From Rhodospirillaceae bacterium (GTDB taxonomy: Bacteria; Pseudomonadota; Alphaproteobacteria; Rhodospirillales; Magnetovibrionaceae), in the NCBI GenBank assembly GCA_029881835.1, contig JAOULV010000064.1, positions 1-7,446 on the forward strand: a DNA stretch of 7,446 nt, read 5' to 3'. Position numbers and translations under genes: made by a program. The notes below the pieces were generated by a model. That model was given only the letters and a program-made list of their open reading frames with translations. It searched no databases and was not told the origin of the DNA. Positions 1-5,866 of the stretch are shown piece after piece; positions within the stretch are counted from its first letter, which is position 1, and each line of letters begins with the position of its first letter.

Positions 1-1171
1 GCAGGGCCACACCGCGATTATGGCGCGCGCCCTTGGCCTGCCTGCGGTATTGGGCGTGCCGGGCTTAAGTGCGATGGCCAGATCAGGCGATGCCATAATT
101 GTTGATGGCGAGGTCGGGCGCATAATTTTAAACCCGACGCCCGCGACATTGGCTATTTTTGAATCAAAACAATTAGAGCACCGCCGCAAGCAAACCCGAT
201 TTACCAAAATGAAACGCCAACCCGCGGTTACCCGCGACGGGGTTGAGATTTCATTGTTTGCCAACGTTGAATTACCCATCGAAATGCCCCAGGTAATGAT
301 GGCGGGTGCCGCCGGTATTGGGCTGTTGCGTTCGGAATTCATGTTCATGAACAGAGATGACCTGCCCAGCGAAGAAGAGCAGTTTCGTGTGATGCGCGAT
401 ATCATAAAAACCCTGAATGGTCGCACCTTGACCGTTCGCACCCTTGATATCGGTGGGGAAAAACTGGCCCAATCATTGACCGAAGATGTTGGCGAAAGTG
501 CGCAAAGCGCATTGGGGTTGCGCGGCATCCGCCTGTCTTTGGCAAGGCCCGATTTATTGGAAACACAGTTTGCGGCAATTTTACGCGCCAGCGCATTTGG
601 CCCCATTCGTATTTTGTTGCCAATGGTTTCAACCGCACGTGAGGTAAAAAAATCTCGGGAAATATTAAAAAAAGTTGCGGCCTCGCTCAAACGAAAAAAA
701 ATTGCCACCGCAAAAAAAATACCGCCGTTGGGCGTTATGATCGAAGTCCCAAGTGCGGCCTTGACCGCCGATGCTTTGGTCAGTGTGTGTGATTTTTTTG
801 CCATTGGCTCAAACGACCTGACCCAATACACCCTTGCCATAGACCGCACCGATGAACGGGTGGCCAAGCTTTACAACCCGCTTCATCCCAGCGTTTTGCG
901 CCTAATTGAAATGAGCATCGGCGCGGCCTTGCGCGGGCGCATTCCCATATCAATTTGCGGTGAAATAGCAGGCGACCCACGCTTTACCGCCCTATTGCTG
1001 GGCCTTGGGGTGCGCGAGCTATCCATGAGCGCGCACACCATTCCAGCGGTCAAACAGCGCGTGCGTGAAATAGACCTATCAGCCGCGACCGAGCGCGCCA
1101 GCGCCATTATGGCGCAAAGCGATTCCGGGCGCATTGCCATGCTTTTGGATGATTTCAACGCCTTAGTATAA
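1..1171 (+). CDS. ptsP: PEP-protein phosphotransferase (enzyme I), C-terminal part, 5' end outside window
   Basis: Enzyme I of a phosphotransferase system takes phosphate from phosphoenolpyruvate onto a histidine and passes it to HPr or NPr in the cytoplasm. The first full codon is at base 2 and 389 residues are visible. Counting from that codon, the phosphohistidine is His3 in GHTAIMAR. The TIM-barrel PEP-binding domain shows GIGLLRSEF with Arg110, LDIGGEK, the signature GSNDLTQYTLAIDR, and the catalytic Cys319 in ISICGEIAGD. The His-to-Arg distance (107) equals that recalled for E. coli EI (His189, Arg296). All visible catalytic residues are intact. The N-terminal half is outside, so a GAF domain, which would separate nitrogen-type PtsP from plain PtsI, cannot be checked. 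The symbol is therefore provisional. A Lys-rich stretch (about residues 215-240) is encoded by several A7-A8 runs. The gene ends two bases before a hairpin. Confidence 0.95.
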   Translation, partial: QGHTAIMARALGLPAVLGVPGLSAMARSGDAIIVDGEVGRIILNPTPATLAIFESKQLEHRRKQTRFTKMKRQPAVTRDGVEISLFANVELPIEMPQVMMAGAAGIGLLRSEFMFMNRDDLPSEEEQFRVMRDIIKTLNGRTLTVRTLDIGGEKLAQSLTEDVGESAQSALGLRGIRLSLARPDLLETQFAAILRASAFGPIRILLPMVSTAREVKKSREILKKVAASLKRKKIATAKKIPPLGVMIEVPSAALTADALVSVCDFFAIGSNDLTQYTLAIDRTDERVAKLYNPLHPSVLRLIEMSIGAALRGRIPISICGEIAGDPRFTALLLGLGVRELSMSAHTIPAVKQRVREIDLSAATERASAIMAQSDSGRIAMLLDDFNALV

Positions 1172-1172
1172 C

Positions 1173-1245
1173 AACCTTGGGCGGGGTGATTTCTGCCCTT
1201 GCCCAACGGGTATTGGGCTGGTATCACCCCTGCTTAAGGTTTTTT
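1173..1245 (+). terminator. Long branched hairpin with T tract between ptsP and ahcY
   Basis: The left arm AACCTTGGGCGGGGTGAT (1173-1190) pairs along its whole length with 1223-1241. The core is GGGGTGAT with ATCACCCC (8 perfect pairs), the outer part is AACCTT with AAGGTT (6 perfect pairs), and four pairs between them (two of them G-T) need a single bulged T at 1231. Inside, GCCCAA (1201-1206) can pair with TTGGGC (1213-1218). Six Ts at 1240-1245 overlap the foot of the stem. It begins two bases after the ptsP stop, so a rho-independent terminator for the upstream operon is the simplest reading. The stem is longer than usual and has an inner hairpin, so an attenuator or structured leader of ahcY is possible. 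I do not recognise a known SAH or SAM riboswitch class in it. Confidence 0.7.
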
Positions 1246-1271
1246 AAATACTGGCATTATGGATGCTAGGG

Positions 1272-1295
1272 CACATATCCGATCACATATCCGAT
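1272..1295. repeat. Perfect 12-bp tandem direct repeat upstream of ahcY
   Basis: CACATATCCGAT occurs twice back to back (1272-1283 and 1284-1295) without a mismatch. The second copy ends immediately before the GGAGA ribosome binding site. The 12-bp unit is close to a helical turn, so both copies face nearly the same side of the DNA, as expected of a paired protein-binding site. Whether it is an operator, a leader RNA element or a recent slippage duplication cannot be told from the sequence. AhcY expression in some proteobacteria is controlled by the ArsR-family repressor SahR, but I cannot confirm that this matches its site. Confidence 0.85.
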
Positions 1296-1300
1296 GGAGA
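1296..1300 (+). promoter_or_regulatory. Ribosome binding site that sets the ahcY start
   Basis: GGAGA lies 6 bases before ATG at 1307. The reading frame stays open upstream to another ATG at 1259, but that one has no Shine-Dalgarno sequence, lies next to the terminator T tract, and would add 16 residues encoded partly by the tandem repeat. The 1307 start is therefore preferred. Confidence 0.8.
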
Positions 1301-1306
1301 CAATTT

Positions 1307-2713
1307 ATGAGCGAATTCAAAGATTATCAGGTTGCCGATATTTCATTGGCAGAATGGGGTCACAAAGATATTGACCTGTCCAACACTGAAATGCCGGGCC
1401 TGATGGCCATCCGTGAAGAATACAAAGGCAAACAACCGCTAAAAGGCGCGCGCATTGCCGGTTCGCTACATATGACCGTCCAGACAGCCGTGTTAATCGA
1501 AACGCTTGAAGCCCTTGGCGCCGAAGTCCGCTGGGTATCTTGCAATATTTTTTCAACCCAAGACCACGCCGCGGCCGCCATTGCCGATAACGGTACCCCG
1601 GTGTTTGCCCACAAAGGCGAAACCTTGGAAGAATATTGGGATTTCACCCACCGCTTGTTCACTTGGGGTGACGGCGGTGTGCCTAATATGATTTTGGATG
1701 ACGGTGGCGACGCCACGTTATTGCTGCATCTGGGCAAAGATGCGGAAAAAGATATGTCGGTGCTGGATAACCCCGGTTCCGAAGAAGAAGAAATTTTATT
1801 CGCCGCAATTAAAAAACATATTGCTGAAGACCCCCAATGGTATTCAAAAGCGGCAGCCGAAATTATGGGCGTCACCGAAGAAACCACAACCGGTGTGCAC
1901 CGCCTAATCGAAATGGCAAAAAAAGGAACGCTTTTGTTCCCGGCCATTAACGTTAATGACAGCGTTACCAAATCCAAATTCGACAACAAATACGGTTGCC
2001 GCGAAAGCTTGGTTGACGCAATCCGCCGTGCCACCGACGTAATGATGGCAGGTAAAGTTGCGGTTGTGTGCGGTTACGGCGATGTGGGTAAAGGTTCGGC
2101 CGAAAGTTTGCGTTCATCCGGTTGCCGGGTTCTGGTTACCGAAGTTGACCCAATTTGTGCATTGCAAGCCTGCATGGAAGGTTTTGAAGTTGTTACCGTT
2201 GAGCAGGCCCTGCCCGAAGGTGACATTTATGTTACCACCACTGGCAACTTTGATATTCTAACGGTGGACCACATGCGCGGAATGAAAGACCGGGCCATTG
2301 TTTGCAATATTGGTCATTTTGATAATGAAATTCAAATTGCCGGTCTGAAAAATTTCAAATGGAACAACATCAAACCACAAGTTGATGAAATTGAATTCCC
2401 CGGCGGTAATCGCATTATTTTGCTGGCCGAAGGCCGGCTTGTTAACCTTGGTTGTGCCACCGGCCACCCAAGCTTTGTTATGAGCGCATCTTTCACCAAC
2501 CAGGTACTGGCGCAAATAGAACTTTATGCCAACAACAAAGACGGCAAATACAAAAACGAAGTTTATGTATTGCCCAAACACCTAGATGAAAAAGTGGCAC
2601 GTCTGCACCTGGATAAGCTGGGCGCGACGCTGACCAAGCTTAGCCCGAAACAGGCCGAATATATCGGCGTGACCGTCGAAGGTCCGTACAAACCAGATAG
2701 CTATCGTTACTAG
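1307..2713 (+). CDS. ahcY: Adenosylhomocysteinase (S-adenosyl-L-homocysteine hydrolase)
   Basis: This NAD-dependent cytoplasmic enzyme reversibly splits S-adenosylhomocysteine into adenosine and homocysteine, relieving product inhibition of methyltransferases and feeding the methionine cycle. The product is 468 residues. Signature 1, SCNIFSTQDHAAAAI, is at 78-92 with Asp86. EETTTGVH follows at 191-198. Substrate-site residues Lys222, Asp226 and Asn227 lie in TKSKFDNKYGCRES, with Cys231. The NAD-binding GYGDVGKG is at 256-263. The conserved tail KPDSYRY supplies Lys462 and Tyr466, which reach the partner subunit's NAD in known structures. An acidic insertion at about 143-182 explains why it is longer than the roughly 430-residue animal enzyme and is usual in bacterial forms. 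All key residues are present, so it should be active. It has its own terminator downstream, and the hairpin upstream suggests a separate transcription unit. I could not assign a convincing -35/-10 pair in 1246-1295. Confidence 0.98.
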   Translation: MSEFKDYQVADISLAEWGHKDIDLSNTEMPGLMAIREEYKGKQPLKGARIAGSLHMTVQTAVLIETLEALGAEVRWVSCNIFSTQDHAAAAIADNGTPVFAHKGETLEEYWDFTHRLFTWGDGGVPNMILDDGGDATLLLHLGKDAEKDMSVLDNPGSEEEEILFAAIKKHIAEDPQWYSKAAAEIMGVTEETTTGVHRLIEMAKKGTLLFPAINVNDSVTKSKFDNKYGCRESLVDAIRRATDVMMAGKVAVVCGYGDVGKGSAESLRSSGCRVLVTEVDPICALQACMEGFEVVTVEQALPEGDIYVTTTGNFDILTVDHMRGMKDRAIVCNIGHFDNEIQIAGLKNFKWNNIKPQVDEIEFPGGNRIILLAEGRLVNLGCATGHPSFVMSASFTNQVLAQIELYANNKDGKYKNEVYVLPKHLDEKVARLHLDKLGATLTKLSPKQAEYIGVTVEGPYKPDSYRY

Positions 2714-2737
2714 GGCGATTTTTTAAGCTTTAAACCT

Positions 2738-2768
2738 AAAAAAGGGTCGGATTTTCCGGCCCTTTTTT
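2738..2768 (+). terminator. Rho-independent terminator of ahcY
   Basis: AAAAAAGGGTCGG (2738-2750) pairs with CCGGCCCTTTTTT (2756-2768) around the 5-base loop ATTTT. All 13 positions pair, with one G-T wobble at 2747/2759. It starts 24 bases after the ahcY stop. The flanking A and T runs make it partly usable in the reverse direction. It implies that the next gene has its own promoter or depends on read-through. Confidence 0.92.
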
Positions 2769-2826
2769 ATTAACTTTGCAACAGAGTTGCTTGTGTTTTT
2801 GCACCGCTAACTACACAATCGGGGCC

Positions 2827-5106
2827 ATGAACGACGAATCCCTAAATCAACTGCTTCTTGGTAGCGGGCCCGCCATATTATTGGGTTTGGCGGTGGTTAT
2901 TTTGGCGGTGGTCAGCCTGCGCCAGATGGGGCAAATCCGTGGGCTTCGCCACAATCTTTCGCGCCTTGGGGCGGACGCGGAAATAAGCCATGAAATATTG
3001 GCCAACGCACCGGATGGGATTTTCCTCTGGGTTGCTTCAAATGGGTCCGAGGCCTGCTCGCGCCGCTTGGCGGTAATGCTGGGCCTTGAAAACGGGGTAC
3101 GGACAAAATTTAACGAGGTTCTGGCGCGTTTTTCCGAAAACGATGGAACAATTTTAAATTCCGCCTGTGGCGGGCTACGCAAGCGCGGTGACGCATTTGA
3201 AATAATGCTAACCACCAAAGACGGTATGCGTAGATTGTTGGTTGTTGGTGTGCGCGCCGAAAACATTGACGCCACACCATTGGCCGATGTTTTGTGGATG
3301 CGCGATATTTCTGATCTTGCCCCACCGGGCGAAGCATCGCGCGCAACTTCGCGCGAAGTAATTGAGGCATTACCATTTCCGGCATGGTTGCGTGGCTCAG
3401 GTCTTGCCCTGCAAATCGCCAATGCCCGCGCCCAAGCGCTTTCGGCGCCCGATGTCAGCCGTGAATTAGCAGAAAACGCCAGACGCGAAGGCGTCAACGC
3501 AAATGAACGCCACCTTTTAACCATGTCGGACGGCAAACCCCGTTTGGTTGATATTTCAGAAATTCCATTAAGCGGTGGCGGAACATTGGGCGTGGCCCAA
3601 GATCATACCCGCACCGAAGAAATGGAGGTCGATTATACCCGCCATATTCAGGCGCAAAACCACGTTATGGAATCTTTGGCAACCGCAATTGCTATTTTCG
3701 ATGGCAATGGAAAGCTTTCGTTTTTTAATTCAGCTTATGCCCATTTGTGGGACCTGAAATCTGAATGGTTAAAAAATGAACCGACCTTGGGCGCGGTGCT
3801 GGACCGCATGCGCGATCAACGCAAATTACCCGAGGTTGCCGATTATAAAGCGTTCAAAGCTGGGCAATTGGGTTTATTTGGAACATTAACTAACCCGTTG
3901 GAAGAAATGCTGCACCTGCCAGACGGTACCACACTTCGTTCGGTTGTCAGCCCGCACCCATTGGGTGGATTGGTTTTTGCGTTTGAAGATGTTACCGACC
4001 ACATGGACCTTGAACGATCGTACCGCACCCTTTCGATGGTTCAGCGCGAAACCATCGATAACCTATACGAAGCGATTGCAGTGTTTGGTGCCGATGGTCG
4101 CATTAAATTATCCAATCCTTCCTTTAGGCGAACATGGCGTCTAAATGATGAGGAAGAAAATGAAAATATGCACCTAGGCGATTTTATTGATCATATATTG
4201 CCGCTAATAGATAAAAATTCGAACAAAGAATATTTAGATAAAGAAACCCTAACCGCCAACCTGATGGCGCCGGGAAGCATGCGTGGGCGAATTGAATTGT
4301 TGGACGGAACCGAGCTTGAATTCGCCAAAGTCAGCCTGCCCGATGGCGCGGCATTGCTTAGCTATCTTGATGTTACCGATAGCGCGCGGATTGAAGAAGC
4401 GCTAACCGAACGGGCGCGTTCAATGGCTGAAACAAATCTATTAAAATCAGAATTTCTGGCAGGCGTTGCCAATGAAATACGAACACCGCTTAACGCAATT
4501 ATCGGCTTTGCCGCAATTTTATCGGAAGAATATTTTGGCAAATTAACCGATCGGCAAAAAGAATACGCAAGCGGGATACTTGATTCATCCGAAGAATTGG
4601 TCTCGGTAATTGAAGGCACGCTTGATCTGGCCACGGTTGAAGCAGGCCTAATGACCATAGAGCTTGATACGGTTGATATTAAAACGCTGATTGTAAATGT
4701 GTTGGGTTTGGTGCGCGAACGGGCCAGACAAAGAAACATACACATAGAATTTGATTGCCCGGCCAATATCGGCTGGCTGGTAGCGGATGAAAAGCGTTTA
4801 AAACAATCACTATACAACCTTGTTAGTGCCGCCATTCACGCAACCCCGCCCAGCGGAAACATTGCAATAAACATAGCAAAAAGCAATGACAGCGTTTCGT
4901 TTGAAATTATTGATGGTGGTGTGGGCTTAAAAGATTATGACGTTCCGCCCGGCGTTGCGCTGGTGACCCGGTTTATTGAATTGCACGGTGGCGAGGTATT
5001 AATTGAACAGCGTCCAAACCGGGGCACATCAATTACGTGTCGTTTGCCAATAGATGTGCCGGCAAGCGAACCCGAACCACAGCCGGATCTTTTTTCAAAA
5101 AATTAA
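2827..5106 (+). CDS. DivL-like membrane-anchored multi-PAS pseudo-histidine kinase
   Basis: From ATG 2827 the product has 759 residues. A TTG at 2776 would add 17 residues, but it lies 8 bases from the terminator stem and the extension is not membrane-like. A single membrane helix (about 13-31) is followed by four PAS-like segments at about 52-163, 175-265, 278-395 and 408-520. The third and fourth resemble each other (AIAIFDGNGKLSFFN and AIAVFGADGRIKLSN). A HisKA helix pair follows (about 538-605), then an HATPase-like domain (about 650-742). The H-box reads ANEIRTPLN, so the usual phosphoacceptor His is Asn549. In the ATPase domain Asn664 is kept, the second N-box Asn is Ala668, DGGVG (696-700) remains, and the F-box, ATP lid and GLGL loop are nearly gone. 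Caulobacter DivL (769 residues, Tyr550 at this site) is the closest match I can recall. DivL binds DivK and steers CckA without needing kinase activity. Family assignment is by architecture and position, not alignment. The weak GGGG just before the ATG is a poor ribosome site. Confidence 0.85.
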   Translation: MNDESLNQLLLGSGPAILLGLAVVILAVVSLRQMGQIRGLRHNLSRLGADAEISHEILANAPDGIFLWVASNGSEACSRRLAVMLGLENGVRTKFNEVLARFSENDGTILNSACGGLRKRGDAFEIMLTTKDGMRRLLVVGVRAENIDATPLADVLWMRDISDLAPPGEASRATSREVIEALPFPAWLRGSGLALQIANARAQALSAPDVSRELAENARREGVNANERHLLTMSDGKPRLVDISEIPLSGGGTLGVAQDHTRTEEMEVDYTRHIQAQNHVMESLATAIAIFDGNGKLSFFNSAYAHLWDLKSEWLKNEPTLGAVLDRMRDQRKLPEVADYKAFKAGQLGLFGTLTNPLEEMLHLPDGTTLRSVVSPHPLGGLVFAFEDVTDHMDLERSYRTLSMVQRETIDNLYEAIAVFGADGRIKLSNPSFRRTWRLNDEEENENMHLGDFIDHILPLIDKNSNKEYLDKETLTANLMAPGSMRGRIELLDGTELEFAKVSLPDGAALLSYLDVTDSARIEEALTERARSMAETNLLKSEFLAGVANEIRTPLNAIIGFAAILSEEYFGKLTDRQKEYASGILDSSEELVSVIEGTLDLATVEAGLMTIELDTVDIKTLIVNVLGLVRERARQRNIHIEFDCPANIGWLVADEKRLKQSLYNLVSAAIHATPPSGNIAINIAKSNDSVSFEIIDGGVGLKDYDVPPGVALVTRFIELHGGEVLIEQRPNRGTSITCRLPIDVPASEPEPQPDLFSKN

Positions 5107-5110
5107 ACTA

Positions 5111-5866
5111 TTATTTTTCGCGACAATTAAGTTGCGCATAATAATTTGCAATACTGTCCACATCTTCGATTTTCAGGCGGGCTGCTTGTTGTTCCATTAT
5201 CGGGTGGGTGCGCCATTCTTTTTTATCAGTATTGTTACCGCCCCATGCGGTTTCGCGCATTAGCAGCAATTCACGGCGCAAATATGCGCGGCGTTGCCCG
5301 GCCAAGTTAGGCACGCTGGGCTGCGAAGAAATTCCATTTTCACCATGACAAGCAACGCAGCGCCCAACAACGCTGGGTGGCGTTGGGGTTTTTTCACCTT
5401 GGTCCACTTCATCGTTCGGGGACGCGACGCCATCACAGGGAAGTGATGAAATATATACTGCTAGCGTTGTGAAATTATTTTTATTAAAATCCGCTGCCAT
5501 GTGGCTCATGATAAAATCACTTCTTCCGCTTAAAACACTATTTTTTTCTTCTTCTTGTTTTTCCGGCTGGACAGGGATTTTTTCGCTCAACGTTTCTTGG
5601 GCGCGCTTAAATTCGTTTAACTGTTTAACCAGATAGCCTGCTTTTTGTCCGGCTATGGTTGGATGCGTCGGAATCTGACTAACCCCACCCTTACCATGAC
5701 ACTTAAAACAGGTTTCAAGAATAGCGGCATTTTCTTTTGATAGTTCAGGTTGGCTGGTTTCGGTTTTTGCCTTGGTATTTGTATCAACCGGCTGGGCAAA
5801 AGCTGGGCCGCCAGCAGATGTAAACAACAAAGGAATAGCCAAAAAAATAAAATGACGGCGAAACAT
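5111..5866 (-). CDS. Exported diheme c-type cytochrome, cytochrome c4-like
   Basis: The 251-residue product starts with a Sec signal peptide: MFRR, a hydrophobic core, then a likely cut after AFA at residue 24. A mature periplasmic protein is expected. Two heme-binding motifs, CFKCH (53-57) and CVACH (170-174), lie in two homologous halves. Likely axial methionines are Met120 (or Met123) and Met224, the latter in HPIMEQQAARL. Each half ends in a similar helix with an extra cysteine: YISSLPC (Cys144) and YYAQLNC (Cys248). An acidic Lys/Glu-rich linker (about 89-112) lengthens the first half. Family members shuttle electrons, often from the bc1 complex to terminal oxidases. The specific partner is unknown. 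It is the second gene of a two-gene unit. Its ATG overlaps the reductase stop by one base, which suggests translational coupling. It converges on the divL-like gene with 4 bases between stops and no clear terminator. Confidence 0.93.
   Translation of the reverse strand: MFRRHFIFLAIPLLFTSAGGPAFAQPVDTNTKAKTETSQPELSKENAAILETCFKCHGKGGVSQIPTHPTIAGQKAGYLVKQLNEFKRAQETLSEKIPVQPEKQEEEKNSVLSGRSDFIMSHMAADFNKNNFTTLAVYISSLPCDGVASPNDEVDQGEKTPTPPSVVGRCVACHGENGISSQPSVPNLAGQRRAYLRRELLLMRETAWGGNNTDKKEWRTHPIMEQQAARLKIEDVDSIANYYAQLNCREK

Noticed and set aside
1259..1306. Upstream ATG extending ahcY by 16 residues
   Set aside because: It has no Shine-Dalgarno sequence and the extension is encoded partly by the tandem repeat. 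ATG 1307 has GGAGA at good spacing and gives the family N-terminus.
1173..1306. Known SAH, SAM-II or SAM/SAH riboswitch upstream of ahcY
   Set aside because: I could not match the conserved core of any of these classes. The paired elements seen fit a terminator-like stem better.
1360..2034. Long minus-strand open frame opposite ahcY (224 codons)
   Set aside because: It lies wholly inside a well-conserved ahcY, its translation is Ser-rich and matches no family I know, and it has no ribosome site. It is a codon-bias shadow.
2778..2790. Small palindrome GCAAC-AGA-GTTGC after the ahcY terminator
   Set aside because: Five base pairs with a 3-base loop is expected by chance. It could overlap a divL-gene promoter, but no convincing -35/-10 pair could be fixed.
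2847..3536. Minus-strand open frame of 229 codons opposite the DivL-like gene
   Set aside because: The Arg/Ser/Pro-rich low-complexity product is typical of an antisense frame. The plus-strand PAS protein explains the region.
5118..5137. Hairpin near the cytochrome 3' end (GCGAC and GTTGC around AATTAA) as a terminator
   Set aside because: The stem is short with a G-T pair, no T tract follows in either direction at the right distance, and it lies inside coding sequence.
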